From CBFDCQ01 sp965603355 (GTDB taxonomy: Bacteria; Hydrogenedentota; CAZGCA01; CBFDCQ01), in assembly GCA_965603355.1 (NCBI GenBank), contig CBFDCQ010000008.1, positions 1-64,000 on the forward strand: a stretch of 64,000 nucleotides of DNA, in the 5' to 3' direction. Made by a program: the position numbers and the translations under genes. The notes under the pieces were generated by a model, which saw only the letters and a list, made by a program, of their open reading frames with translations, was not told where the DNA came from and did no database searches. How positions within the stretch are numbered: the first letter of the stretch is position 1; every line of letters begins with the position of its first letter. Shown piece after piece: positions 1 through 9,714 of this stretch.

Positions 1-152
1 GACTTGTTTCCATCGTCGAATGTCAGCACGACAAGCTTGTCGGGTATGGGCGCACCTTCGAATTTGTCCGCGGCAGCGGCCCAGGGCAATCCGATTATCA
101 AAGTTGCTAAAAATACCGTCATGAGCTTCGTCATCTTAATTTCCTTTTTCAT
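1..152 (-). CDS. Polysaccharide deacetylase family protein, N-terminal part only
   Basis: Only about 50 codons are inside the window; the 3' part runs off its left edge. The product starts with a short charged segment and a hydrophobic signal peptide (about residues 8-24, ending in an Ala-rich cleavage-like site). It then reads PDKLVVLTFDDGNK, the first conserved block of NodB-type (carbohydrate esterase 4) deacetylases, in which the first Asp is usually catalytic and the second binds metal. The likely role is removal of acetyl groups from an extracellular or cell-wall polysaccharide. I chose the ATG at 152 because AAAGG lies 8 bases upstream, as in the next gene. An alternative in-frame ATG at 134 also has an AAGGAAA box. 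A 26-bp sequence (161-186) upstream is repeated exactly before the next gene. Confidence 0.8.
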   Translation of the reverse strand, partial: MKKEIKMTKLMTVFLATLIIGLPWAAAADKFEGAPIPDKLVVLTFDDGNK

Positions 153-160
153 TGTTATTT

Positions 161-186
161 CCTTTGCAGTGTGCGGGTTCTGTTGA
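161..186 (-). repeat. 26-bp direct repeat, copy 1 (gene leader)
   Basis: Identical over 26 bases to positions 3599-3624. On the minus strand it ends in the AAAGG ribosome-binding site of the deacetylase gene. The two copies lie in the same position relative to two neighbouring secreted-protein genes. Confidence 0.85.
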
Positions 187-234
187 GTAGAAAGTTCGGC
201 AGCCGCCTCAGGCCCGCTCGATGCGAGTCCGAGT

Positions 235-3200
235 TCACCTAGCAACATCTATCCTTACAGCCAGCTTGTCGTGTTTGATCTTCAGCAGGAGCAGGCCGTC
301 GGCGCTGACTTTCCATCCCTCGTCGGCGGCCTCGAGGTCGTCGGTCCGGGCGATGACGCGACCGTCCTTCTTGACCTTGACATCCGGCTCCAAACCGGCA
401 ACGACCGCATAGCTGGTCTCGCCAGCGGGATATTCGAGTTCGAAGGAAACGCCGCGGGCGGTCTTGGTCAGCTCGGCAGATTTCAGCACGCCGCCCGTGC
501 TCACATGCACGCGCCGGTCGCCCGCGTGCAGGACTTTGGTGTCCACTTCTACGCCTTGTCCTTGGGAGAGAAAGATGGCCTTCATGTAGCCTTCCGGTTC
601 CCAGGCAGAGCCTCCGCTGATGTAGGGGCCTACAAACTGTATCCAATCCGCATATAATCCGGGTTTTTCGTTCACAACGAACAACATCTGCTGAATGGCG
701 CCGTCCATAATTCCCTCGCCGAGAATTTTCCAGGGGAAGCTCTGGTCGTATTCGGCCAGTTTTATCATAAAGTATCCCAGAGGCAAGCCGCACCACTGCA
801 CGGGCCGGGCAAACCAGTCGATGTAATCATACCAGCTGGCGCCGTAAACGGGGATGGTGGAGTACTTCATCACGTTAAGGCCGGGCTGTTCCCAATGATA
901 GATAAAGGGCACACCTGTTTTGGCCCAGTACTTGGCTTTTTCGATATATTTTTGATCACCGGTGATCTCGTAGGCTTCCAAATTACCCCAAACGGATAAA
1001 CCTGCGGCTTGTATGTCAGGAGTGTACTTGGAGACTTCCCAGGTATTCTGCCCTCGAGGCACGATAAAACTGTTCATCACTTCCAAGCCCTTCATGCCGG
1101 CATCAAAGGCCTCTTTGTCGCCTGTGATTCGCGCATACTTCAGTAGGCCGCCCACCAGTTCCGCTATGGTTCCGCTGACAATATCATCGCCCTGCCTGAC
1201 TCTAATTTGCGGATCGCCGGCGTATTCCCAGGTTCCGTCCAGGCGTTGGGTATTGATAAGTTCTTCATAGACCCGGGTTTTCCAAGCTGCGATTCCATCC
1301 TCCAAATAACCGATGTAAAAAGGCAACATGTGAGTTCGCAGCAGGCAGCCCGCGGGAAATTTTGTGTCAAAGGGAAAATGCCGGCCGTCTAGCCAATCCG
1401 TAAGCCCCCTTATGCCTTCATTGCTCAAGGCTCTGTTTACCATCACATCGATGCGGTCTCGTATCAATTTCTTTTTGGCCGGGTCGGTGATGTCCAGCGA
1501 TAACCTGAACAAAGTCGCGATGGCTCCAGGTGCCGGATAAGCAGGAGACTGTTCCCAAAGTCTGATTCCATTGGTGACGGGATCATATATGGTTTCCATG
1601 TAACCTACGCGCCCCCATTCCAAGGCCTCCTCATAGGTAATAGACATATCATCGATCTTTTCCGGCATGCCGAAGATTGCGTAATACTGGTCCAACATAT
1701 CGAGTACTTCTCCAGGAGCTTGTGCTACTATATAGGCCTCAAGCGTGACTTGGCTATTTGCCGTTAGCGGATAGGGACTTGAAGCTGCATCATCGTTTTC
1801 CGGGACAAAGTCCGGAACGGAGGGTAAGAACAATCCCATCAAATGGTTTTCCTGTTCTTCGATGTAATTGGGAGAAGCAAATCTCGCAGCAGGTCTGGTA
1901 TAATCACCGCCCCATTTTTGCAGGGGGTCCCACATCAGTCCGATGAGTCCATTGTTCTGCTCAAGGCCCATGAGCGGCAGAGTTATTTTATGGGGATGGG
2001 GTACATAACGATTGCCCACTGCATTGTTATGAAAGGTAACGAAATTTGCCATGTCACGGGTGGAGGAGGATTGTTCTTCGGCTTCAAGGTATTCCAGGCC
2101 GGGAAAGATCGCCAAGTCCTTGCTGGAACCGAAACTTCCCTCACCAGCATATAAATCGGGTCCCTGAAAATAAAGCAGTTGTCTGTTGTTGTTGGCGGAG
2201 GCCTGGTAGTTGGTCTTGATGTTACTCTTATCTGCTTCAAGTTCGAATGTATAGGCAAAACTCCAAGTGACATTATCATCATCCACCAATTGAGAGGTGA
2301 AACGTACCCGCGCCACAGCTCCGCTGGGATTTAGAATCTCGTATTGAGTTGGTATAATAACGGTCTCCACTGCGGATCCCGCATTCGCGCGGTAGGAAAT
2401 TTTTCCAATGGGCTGACTGACTGCCATCTGCCGCCAACTGTTTCCGTCGTAAGCGGAGACAACGGCGGCCGTGTAGCCGTGAAGGTTCTTCACGAAGACC
2501 ATGCGCAGATTCTGGTTTTCGAGGATGACATTGTCCTGGGCATCGATCCGCGCTGCAGCTGGCTGGGCCGATATGACCGGCAAGGCGGGGTTGACCACAT
2601 AGTCGACGGGTATCGTCTTGGCAACCGGTAGACCGTCATAAGTGACAGCGATCTGCATCCGGCCCGCAACGGCTTCAGTCGTCTTGACCTTCCAAGAAAA
2701 CCAGCGGTCGGCGCCGATCTTCAAGGTCGAGCTGGACAGCGTGGGGCTGCCCTGCACAAGTTCCAGGCCTGGCGGTAAGGACAGCGTGGCCTGCATATTC
2801 GCTGCCGACTTCCAGCCGGTATTTTGGACGTGGACTTTGACGTCGAAGGACTGGCCCGTAGTGATCATCCGCGGTGAGGCGAAAGGCTTGATCACAAGTC
2901 TAGGCTGCAGGGGCCCGGGGGTGGAGATGCGGATGTTGTCCACCTGAAGATGTTCGGAGCCAGAGCATCGAAACCCGAAGCGTCCATCCTTATACGGCTC
3001 TTTTCCTTCCCACTGACCGACCAGTTCCATACGGTCAGGACTCCGGCTATCACCAAGAAAAATCCTAAATCTGTTCCCCCTCACCTCAAACTTGATATGG
3101 AACCATTCTCTCAACGGGACACGGCGTGTCAGCGGCAGTTTGACATCGGAGTATTCGCCGTTTTTTTTGGTGTGGGGATAAAACGAATCGGTCAGAGTAG

Positions 3201-3591
3201 GCAACTTACGCCGGTCCCAGGGTTCGTTGTCGGAGACAAGCCGCAGCATATAGAGGTTATCGGCGTCCCGGGCTCGAAACAGAAACCCGCCCGCTTGTTT
3301 GAGTACTTTCACATCAGCTTCGTAGTCGAAATCCGCCAAACCCCCTCGGACACTCAGGCCTTCGTTACCACCTTTTATATCAAGGACTTTGGTCTTGCGA
3401 CCGTCGATCTGGCCCTCCATCAGCGACCAGCCGGACGTTGCTTGCCATCTTTTCTGATAGTCCTCCGGCGATTCAAAGTCTTCCTCAAAGACAACCTTGG
3501 CCGAGAGGTTCGTCTTGAGCGCATCGGCGTGTACGGCAGTAGTGACAGCTAGTAGTAGAAGTGCGGTGAGTATGATGATCGAATGTTTCAT
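235..3591 (-). CDS. Large secreted protein of unknown family (LamG/ConA-like, CARDB-like and helical modules)
   Basis: The 1118-residue product has a clear signal peptide (MKHSIIILTALLLLAVTTAVHA). Residues about 33-225 look like a concanavalin-type beta-sandwich (FEEDFESPEDYQKRWQ at its start, VDNIRIS at its end), as in 3-keto-disaccharide hydrolase or LamG-like modules. Residues about 230-335 resemble a CARDB/NEW3 adhesion-like beta domain. From about residue 640 the sequence becomes rich in helical, TPR-like repeats (for example YARITGDKEAFDAGMKGLEVM and YEITGDQKYIEKAKYWAKTG), typical of (alpha/alpha)6 glycosidase folds. I cannot assign a GH or PL family. It sits between a deacetylase and a rhamnosidase, so a role in glycan breakdown outside the cytoplasm is likely. 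ATG with AAAGGG 7 bases upstream. Confidence 0.75.
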   Translation of the reverse strand: MKHSIIILTALLLLAVTTAVHADALKTNLSAKVVFEEDFESPEDYQKRWQATSGWSLMEGQIDGRKTKVLDIKGGNEGLSVRGGLADFDYEADVKVLKQAGGFLFRARDADNLYMLRLVSDNEPWDRRKLPTLTDSFYPHTKKNGEYSDVKLPLTRRVPLREWFHIKFEVRGNRFRIFLGDSRSPDRMELVGQWEGKEPYKDGRFGFRCSGSEHLQVDNIRISTPGPLQPRLVIKPFASPRMITTGQSFDVKVHVQNTGWKSAANMQATLSLPPGLELVQGSPTLSSSTLKIGADRWFSWKVKTTEAVAGRMQIAVTYDGLPVAKTIPVDYVVNPALPVISAQPAAARIDAQDNVILENQNLRMVFVKNLHGYTAAVVSAYDGNSWRQMAVSQPIGKISYRANAGSAVETVIIPTQYEILNPSGAVARVRFTSQLVDDDNVTWSFAYTFELEADKSNIKTNYQASANNNRQLLYFQGPDLYAGEGSFGSSKDLAIFPGLEYLEAEEQSSSTRDMANFVTFHNNAVGNRYVPHPHKITLPLMGLEQNNGLIGLMWDPLQKWGGDYTRPAARFASPNYIEEQENHLMGLFLPSVPDFVPENDDAASSPYPLTANSQVTLEAYIVAQAPGEVLDMLDQYYAIFGMPEKIDDMSITYEEALEWGRVGYMETIYDPVTNGIRLWEQSPAYPAPGAIATLFRLSLDITDPAKKKLIRDRIDVMVNRALSNEGIRGLTDWLDGRHFPFDTKFPAGCLLRTHMLPFYIGYLEDGIAAWKTRVYEELINTQRLDGTWEYAGDPQIRVRQGDDIVSGTIAELVGGLLKYARITGDKEAFDAGMKGLEVMNSFIVPRGQNTWEVSKYTPDIQAAGLSVWGNLEAYEITGDQKYIEKAKYWAKTGVPFIYHWEQPGLNVMKYSTIPVYGASWYDYIDWFARPVQWCGLPLGYFMIKLAEYDQSFPWKILGEGIMDGAIQQMLFVVNEKPGLYADWIQFVGPYISGGSAWEPEGYMKAIFLSQGQGVEVDTKVLHAGDRRVHVSTGGVLKSAELTKTARGVSFELEYPAGETSYAVVAGLEPDVKVKKDGRVIARTDDLEAADEGWKVSADGLLLLKIKHDKLAVRIDVAR

Positions 3592-3598
3592 AGTTTTC

Positions 3599-3624
3599 CC
3601 TTTGCAGTGTGCGGGTTCTGTTGA
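3599..3624 (-). repeat. 26-bp direct repeat, copy 2 (gene leader)
   Basis: Exact copy of 161-186. On the minus strand it supplies the AAAGGG ribosome-binding site for the 1118-residue secreted protein. Confidence 0.85.
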
Positions 3625-3756
3625 TAGGTTTCGGCTTGCAGTGATTCTTACTTACTTTCCATTGCCTTTTTGAAGGCGGCGAGGTCGGATTCGCGAATCG
3701 CCGTGTCTTCGGCCTTGAGAACGCCCCTTTTCGGTTTCGTTCTGTCTCCTTGGGTT

Positions 3757-6700
3757 TCATCGTTTTCCTTTCAGTTCGAAGCGGTAGATTCCGGAACCGA
3801 CGTCGAAGGTGACCCAGTCGGCGTCCGGACTGGCGCCGGTGACCCCCGCGACACCATCGATATAGAAGTCGTTTTTCCAAATGGCCTTGTTGCCCTCGGT
3901 AATTGCCAACTCCTTCAGGCCGAGCGTGGGCACACTCACTCTGGCCGTCGAGCCCACGGGAATCTCGACCTCCAGCACGAACGAATCATTCGTCCTCTTC
4001 CAACTCGAAGAGATGATCCCCCTGACGGTCTTGATTGAGGCCTCGGCGTGCTTCAGGTCTCCGAGTGCATGGGGTCTGATATGGAAATGGCCATACCCTG
4101 GCCCAAATTCGCGGGTTCCATAGAACGGCGGTTCCTGAATACCGGCGATACTCTCGTAAAAGAGCCGGCCGACGCCGGCCAGCATGGTCATGCTCTCTTC
4201 CGCATGATACCCGCCTTTGAGCATGCCCCAGGATTCCCACACAGTGGTCGCGCCCTGGTCAATCATGTAGCCCCAGCCGGGAAACTCGGTATGATTGACG
4301 GCGTCGTATACGATCTCACCCAGACCGTTGGCGACCAGCGACTCCATGAAGCCGGGCAGACCCACATGCCCCACGCGCAATTTTCCGCCATCGGCCTCCG
4401 TGATTGTTTTAGCAATGTTCTCGATGAGTTGCTTCTTGTTCTCTCGGGGCACAACATCGAGAGCAAGCGCCAAAATCTCGGACGTTTGCGACTTGGTTGC
4501 ATAGTGCCCCGTCTTGGAGTCAAGCCAATTCCTGTTGATCACGGCCTGTATCCCTTGGGCCAGGTTCGCGTAGTGTTTCTCTTGCTGTTTCTTTCCAAGC
4601 ACACGGTACATGCTCGCCAGCGTCCGCACGTTGTGGTAATAGTAGCAGGTCCATATGAAATCCTTGGGAGTTTCGGCGCTGATAAATTCCCAGTGCCCGA
4701 CTTCTCGGCCGGGCAACATGTGTTCACCGAGCCAACCCTTGGTAACAATGTGATCGTCGTTAGCCAAATCCCGTCCTATGAAGTCCACCCAGGCCTTCAC
4801 ACTGCTGACATGTTGTTCGAGCAGACGCCGGTCGCCGTGGCATTGGTACAGATACCATACTAGCATCGGATAAGCGGCATTCTGGGATACATCACTGTCT
4901 CGATTCATACCCGGCAGCCGGGGCACGATATCTGAAAGGTCGCCGTTTTCGGACCCGGCCAGCGGAATACTGCGCGCAACGTCGGTCCACAAGTTGGGCA
5001 TGCACTTACGCGCAGACAGGCTTCCGAAGTAGCTTGCAGGTTCGTTGTAGAATATCGGCTCGCGGTGCAGGCAATCGAGAACGAACCCCTTCAGCGCCAC
5101 CTTCATTGAACGTTGAATGTTCCCGTGAATCTGGTTGAGAATCTTGTTGGAACAGGTGAACCGGCCGTACATGTCAACATCGCTGTAGACCTCCCGTCCT
5201 AGCACGGTGTCGAACGTCGGTTTTCCTTCGAGCCCTTCCACTCGCACGTATCGAACAGGGTGAAACGTGAAACGCGGTTCATACGTTTCGCCGTTCGGAT
5301 CGCCTTTGAGGATGTAGGTATCCTTCTCGCTCAACTCATAGTGGATTGTGATTTGAGTACCGGCTTTGCCCCTGGTTTTCAGAAGTACCCAGCCGCTGAA
5401 AAACCGGTCGAATTCAAACAGCCAGCCGCCGCTTTCGTGTGGGGTCATCTTGATCGGTCGGAAAGTGTCCTGGACCTTCATAGGCGGGACGGTTTGGCAC
5501 CTCAATCGGCCCTTGGGCGCTGGGAGAATCGCGGCATCGTTCCACGAGTTGTCGTTATAGCCGACCTTGTTCCAATGCGGCTTTTCGAGCCTGGCGTCGT
5601 ACTCTTCCCCCGGTTTTATCTGGTTTGGTCCAATCGCTCCGCTAGACGTTTTCCACGAGTCGTCCGTCACGAAGTGTTGCTCTGTACCGTCCTCATAGGT
5701 AACCGTCATCTGCAAGACGGCTCGGGGCCAATATCCCCAAGGTCCGCCATGTTCCCATGACAAAATGTTCTGAGCGCTATACCAGCCGTTGCCCAGCATC
5801 ATACCCATTGCGTTCTCGCCCGGCTTTAGCAAACTCGTGACGTCGTAGCTGCGATATAAGACCTCTTTCGAATAATCCGTCAGACCGGGTGAAAGCACTT
5901 CATCTGAAACCTTCTTGCCGTTGATGTACAGTTCGCTCCAGCCTAGCCCGGAGAAGTGGACCCGCGCTTGCCGGATGTCCTTGGTCACGGCGAACTCCTT
6001 CCGCAGCAATGGCGCGGGGGCGCTGGCAGCAGCGGCCATTGCGAAGAAGCGGTTGACCTTGACAACGGGAGGGAACTTCGGCGACTTCCCGGCGTCATAG
6101 ACCTTGAATTCGATAATGCCGGTCGATGCTGTCTCTGTCGAGTCGAATTCCAGCTTTAGTTTTGACGTGGTAATCTCTTCGAAAGTTGTCGTGTTATACT
6201 TATCTCCTTCAACGCCGAGGCCGACGGGATTTTTGACGGGTACAAATGCCTTGCCGTCCCAGTAGAGAACTCGCGATGCCTTGGGAAGCCGCACGCCGCC
6301 GCGATCGTCGAACCAGTACACGTCGATACAGTCGACATTGACTGGCTTGGGCCATTCGTATTGAACCCAGTGGACGCCTCGATGAGCCCAGTTGCCGTAG
6401 GCTCCGTACTGTTTGTCGTTGGAATTAGCCGGTTTGAAGCCGTCATTGACTGCGTCAAGCGTCTCATGGCCAGATACAAATGATGTTGACGGCTTTGCAA
6501 ACAGTGCGACATTGCGCCGGCCCGGCTTTGCGTCAGCCTCCTGCTGCTCGGCAGGCGGGCTGGGTGGCGCGACCCCGATCCATTGGCCCTTCCAGTCGCT
6601 TTGTTCCATGAGCCCCATTTCAAAGCGGGCCGGCCGGCTCCACGTCGATGGGCGGCCCTGGTGGTCCCAGACACGAACCTTCCAATAGCACTGCTCATCG

Positions 6701-7032
6701 CTTGAGAGTGGCTTTCCTCGATATTCGACGTTTACCGAGCGGTCGGAATTAACCTTGCCGCTATCCCATTTGTCGCCGACGTTTGCCTGGAGTTGTTTCT
6801 CGCTGGTGGCAACCAGGACGCGATACGCCGACTGACTCCGCCCGCGACGCAACGATTCGAGTATCCAACCGAATCTTGGTTTGAGCGTATCGATACCCAG
6901 CGGATTGACGGCGTATTCGCATGTCAATTTCACTGCCGACATGAGCTTCTGTCCGGGGAAAGCGCCGCCGGACTCATCGGCACAGGCGCTTCCAAGGACA
7001 CATACCATCAAAGCAGCTGCTAATCTTCTCAC
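3757..7032 (-). CDS. Alpha-L-rhamnosidase, GH78, with an inserted discoidin-like domain
   Basis: Predicted exo-acting enzyme releasing terminal alpha-L-rhamnose. The 1091-residue order is signal peptide (1-19), FN3-like domain (about 35-140), a discoidin (F5/8 C)-like module (about 172-315, with DAVNDG and VDCIDVYWFDDRGG), the rhamnosidase N-terminal lectin-like domain (about 340-510), concanavalin-like domain (about 515-625), (alpha/alpha)6 catalytic domain (about 630-990) and C-terminal beta domain. The family block LDCxHRE is present at 651-657, but the usual GWLEQ/GWTGD after it is replaced by IFYNEP. The later block FPGWGYMIDQGATTVWE is well conserved. The discoidin module resembles one in the next gene's product. 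Start is GTG with AAGGGAAAG upstream. The stop codon overlaps an ATG (CGATGA) that opens no convincing gene. Confidence 0.9.
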   Translation of the reverse strand: MRRLAAALMVCVLGSACADESGGAFPGQKLMSAVKLTCEYAVNPLGIDTLKPRFGWILESLRRGRSQSAYRVLVATSEKQLQANVGDKWDSGKVNSDRSVNVEYRGKPLSSDEQCYWKVRVWDHQGRPSTWSRPARFEMGLMEQSDWKGQWIGVAPPSPPAEQQEADAKPGRRNVALFAKPSTSFVSGHETLDAVNDGFKPANSNDKQYGAYGNWAHRGVHWVQYEWPKPVNVDCIDVYWFDDRGGVRLPKASRVLYWDGKAFVPVKNPVGLGVEGDKYNTTTFEEITTSKLKLEFDSTETASTGIIEFKVYDAGKSPKFPPVVKVNRFFAMAAAASAPAPLLRKEFAVTKDIRQARVHFSGLGWSELYINGKKVSDEVLSPGLTDYSKEVLYRSYDVTSLLKPGENAMGMMLGNGWYSAQNILSWEHGGPWGYWPRAVLQMTVTYEDGTEQHFVTDDSWKTSSGAIGPNQIKPGEEYDARLEKPHWNKVGYNDNSWNDAAILPAPKGRLRCQTVPPMKVQDTFRPIKMTPHESGGWLFEFDRFFSGWVLLKTRGKAGTQITIHYELSEKDTYILKGDPNGETYEPRFTFHPVRYVRVEGLEGKPTFDTVLGREVYSDVDMYGRFTCSNKILNQIHGNIQRSMKVALKGFVLDCLHREPIFYNEPASYFGSLSARKCMPNLWTDVARSIPLAGSENGDLSDIVPRLPGMNRDSDVSQNAAYPMLVWYLYQCHGDRRLLEQHVSSVKAWVDFIGRDLANDDHIVTKGWLGEHMLPGREVGHWEFISAETPKDFIWTCYYYHNVRTLASMYRVLGKKQQEKHYANLAQGIQAVINRNWLDSKTGHYATKSQTSEILALALDVVPRENKKQLIENIAKTITEADGGKLRVGHVGLPGFMESLVANGLGEIVYDAVNHTEFPGWGYMIDQGATTVWESWGMLKGGYHAEESMTMLAGVGRLFYESIAGIQEPPFYGTREFGPGYGHFHIRPHALGDLKHAEASIKTVRGIISSSWKRTNDSFVLEVEIPVGSTARVSVPTLGLKELAITEGNKAIWKNDFYIDGVAGVTGASPDADWVTFDVGSGIYRFELKGKR

Positions 7033-7168
7033 GGTCGCTTTCCCTTACGTTTGGTCAATCACTGAACATCTAACACCAGATCTTCCATATTGCGGGGTAA
7101 CGGGACAGGATAAGGCCTTTGCACGAGTCAGGAGGATCGTGACCGCGAAAACTCGGCCAAGACATCCG

Positions 7169-9595
7169 TTATTCAATTACCACTTCCTGGATACCGGCCG
7201 CCCACTTGTCCTGCAGCAACACCTCGAGTTTGAGCGCCGAGGTGTGTACAGGCTCGAAAGAAACCTCGTTGAACGAGTCTTTCTCCGTCCCATATGACCC
7301 GCCATTACTCACGGGCCTGAACTCGCCGCCGTCCCGGTAAAGGATCCGCCACGATTTCGGTACGCGGCATGCCCCGCGCCCGGTGTCGTCAAACCAATAC
7401 ACATTGACGCTCGATACCTCGTGCTCCTTATCCCATTCGAACATCACCCACTCCGTCGTGCCTTCGTGCGGCCAGAAATCAAGCTGCAACCCGGAAGCGT
7501 CGGCCGAGTCGACAGGCAGAATCTGATCCTTGATCGCATCAAGAGACACGTGCACAAACGATGCCGTGGTCTTGCTCAAGTATGCGAGCGTGTCCGCGGG
7601 CTTGGGGCGGGCGGCCTCGGGAACGCTGGCCAGCCAGACAGTCATATGCGCTGTTCCGCGATGGGCCCATGCATAGTAGGGGATCGCCTTGAATGGCCTG
7701 CTCGAATCAGGAATGACACGGCCATCCGTCGTCCGCTTTGCCGTCCCGGCACGACCGGCGATTGTGACCACCCCACCAAGAAGATCGTCCTCGAACTGAG
7801 CCGTCAGCCTGGCATCGTCGGGAACCACAAGATCCGACACCTGCCCGTCATTGTCGGGACCCTCCATACAGTACACGATTGGACCGCGTTGCAGCGCGAC
7901 TTTCCCTGCATTTGACGCAATGTTCGGATGCGAGACGACGCGCCTGATCGGCATGGGAAGGTCGACTTCAATCGTGTCGCCCTTCCGCCATGTGCGCGCG
8001 ATCCGCGCGTAGCCTTTCTCGATCCGCAGCGGCACCTGTTCGCCATTGACCCGGATGGATACTTCATCGCCCATCTCCTTAACGAACGTATAAAGTTCAC
8101 TGGGAACCGGCTGGCTCCGCGCCCAACCGGGGACCCGGACGTTGACAACGAAGTCCCCTTCATTCTCCGGGTCAACTGTGATCTTGACGTTACCTTTCCA
8201 GGGATACGCGGTTTCTTGCCTGAGTGTCACCTTATTGTCCGCCGTATCCACGGTGACGGTGCCGCCGATAAACAGATTGACGTAGAGATCCCTGTCTTTG
8301 TGCGCGTACGCGAAGCCGGGAACCGACGGTACGAAACGGGCCACGTTGGAGGGGCAGCACGCACATCCGAACCAGGGACTCCGGGCATGCTGGCCAATCG
8401 ATTCGAGCACGTTCGGATAGAAGAACGTGTCGCCCTCCATTGAAATACCCGACAGCGCGGCGTTGTAGAGCGTGCGCTCGAGCACGTCGACGTACATGGC
8501 ATCACCATGCATCAGAAACATCCGGTGGTTCCACAGGATATTGGCGATCGAGGCACAGGTCTCGCAATACGCCGTCATGTTTGGGAGTTCGTAAGGCCCC
8601 CCGAAACCCTCGTGTCCCCCTGCCGCTCCAATGCCGCCCGTAACATACAGTTTCTTTGTGACCACGTCCTCCCAAATCGTATCGATGGCATTGACATAGC
8701 CCATGTCGCCTGTCAGCGCGGCCACGTCCGCCATCCCCGTGTATAGATAAGCGGCGCGAACACTGTGCCCGACGGCCCGCGTCTGTTCGACCACAGGGAT
8801 ATGGTCCTGGCCATACGTTCCGTAGAGGTCGCCGTCCCCGTCCGGCCCGCGCCGGCCTGTACGCCCTCGCTGATCCAGAAAAAACTTCGCCTGGTCGAGA
8901 TACTTCTCGTCGCCCGTCACACGGTACAGCTTGCACAATCCAATCTCGATCTCCTGATGCCCCGGAGGGTCGGTCCGCCCGTCCGCGTTGAACACGCGGC
9001 AGATCAGGTCAGCATTCTTGCGGGCAATGTCAAGGAACGCCGTGTCGCCCGTAACCTGATAATGGGCGACGGCCGCCTCGTACATGTGACCCGCGCAGTA
9101 CTGCTCGTGATTCCATGAAATATTCGTCCAGAGTTCCTCCGGTTTACGGTCCGGTAACGAGTAGAACGTGAAGAGGTAGCCGTCCTCCCACTGGGCGGCG
9201 GCCATGATCCGGATGAGCTGGTCCAAATGCAGCCGCATTAGCCTGTCCGGATTGACTTGCAGGGAGTAGGCGGCCCCTTCCATGACCTTGTAGACATCCG
9301 AGTCATTAAAGACAAGTCCTTCGTGTTCCCCCTGCTGAAGGCCGGCCACCTTCTCAAAATTACTGATGCGGTCCGTCTCTTCGCACTTCTCAAACGCGTA
9401 AGGGATGGTCACCCGGCTACTCGTCTCGAGCCTCGGGGACCAGAATCCATCGTCCACATGAACCTTGTTAAAGCTCACTGGCGTGATGTTGTAATCCCGC
9501 GGCAAAATAACCGGCCCCTGATCCCCGGAACAGTAGGCCGAACAAAACAAATGGATCACAAAACTCCATGCCAAAAACGCTTTTCCTGCGTGCAT
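7169..9595 (-). CDS. Beta-L-arabinofuranosidase, GH127 (DUF1680), with C-terminal discoidin-like domain
   Basis: About 808 residues with a signal peptide. The zinc/cysteine active site characteristic of GH127 (as in HypBA1) is complete: the acid Glu in GGHEGF (329), the ExC ligand pair in AYCETCA (345, 347) and the CxCC block GCACCPSN (411, 413, 414), where Cys413 would be the nucleophile. It should release terminal beta-L-arabinofuranose. The last 110 residues form a discoidin-like module (EVSSVNVYWFDDTGRG) similar to that inside the neighbouring GH78 enzyme, so both enzymes may bind the same type of glycan. I set the start at 9595 because AAAGGAG lies 8 bases upstream; a longer reading from 9652 has no such site and would bury the signal peptide. 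First gene of the minus-strand glycan cluster. Confidence 0.92.
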   Translation of the reverse strand: MHAGKAFLAWSFVIHLFCSAYCSGDQGPVILPRDYNITPVSFNKVHVDDGFWSPRLETSSRVTIPYAFEKCEETDRISNFEKVAGLQQGEHEGLVFNDSDVYKVMEGAAYSLQVNPDRLMRLHLDQLIRIMAAAQWEDGYLFTFYSLPDRKPEELWTNISWNHEQYCAGHMYEAAVAHYQVTGDTAFLDIARKNADLICRVFNADGRTDPPGHQEIEIGLCKLYRVTGDEKYLDQAKFFLDQRGRTGRRGPDGDGDLYGTYGQDHIPVVEQTRAVGHSVRAAYLYTGMADVAALTGDMGYVNAIDTIWEDVVTKKLYVTGGIGAAGGHEGFGGPYELPNMTAYCETCASIANILWNHRMFLMHGDAMYVDVLERTLYNAALSGISMEGDTFFYPNVLESIGQHARSPWFGCACCPSNVARFVPSVPGFAYAHKDRDLYVNLFIGGTVTVDTADNKVTLRQETAYPWKGNVKITVDPENEGDFVVNVRVPGWARSQPVPSELYTFVKEMGDEVSIRVNGEQVPLRIEKGYARIARTWRKGDTIEVDLPMPIRRVVSHPNIASNAGKVALQRGPIVYCMEGPDNDGQVSDLVVPDDARLTAQFEDDLLGGVVTIAGRAGTAKRTTDGRVIPDSSRPFKAIPYYAWAHRGTAHMTVWLASVPEAARPKPADTLAYLSKTTASFVHVSLDAIKDQILPVDSADASGLQLDFWPHEGTTEWVMFEWDKEHEVSSVNVYWFDDTGRGACRVPKSWRILYRDGGEFRPVSNGGSYGTEKDSFNEVSFEPVHTSALKLEVLLQDKWAAGIQEVVIE

Positions 9596-9714
9596 CGCTT
9601 GACTCCTTTGCCCAGCACCCTGGAAACTTCCACTTAAGAACTCATAACACATTCATTGTATAAAATCGAGATTTCCCATATGGACCTGCCTGCGTCAATC
9701 ACTGGCAGGTCTTC

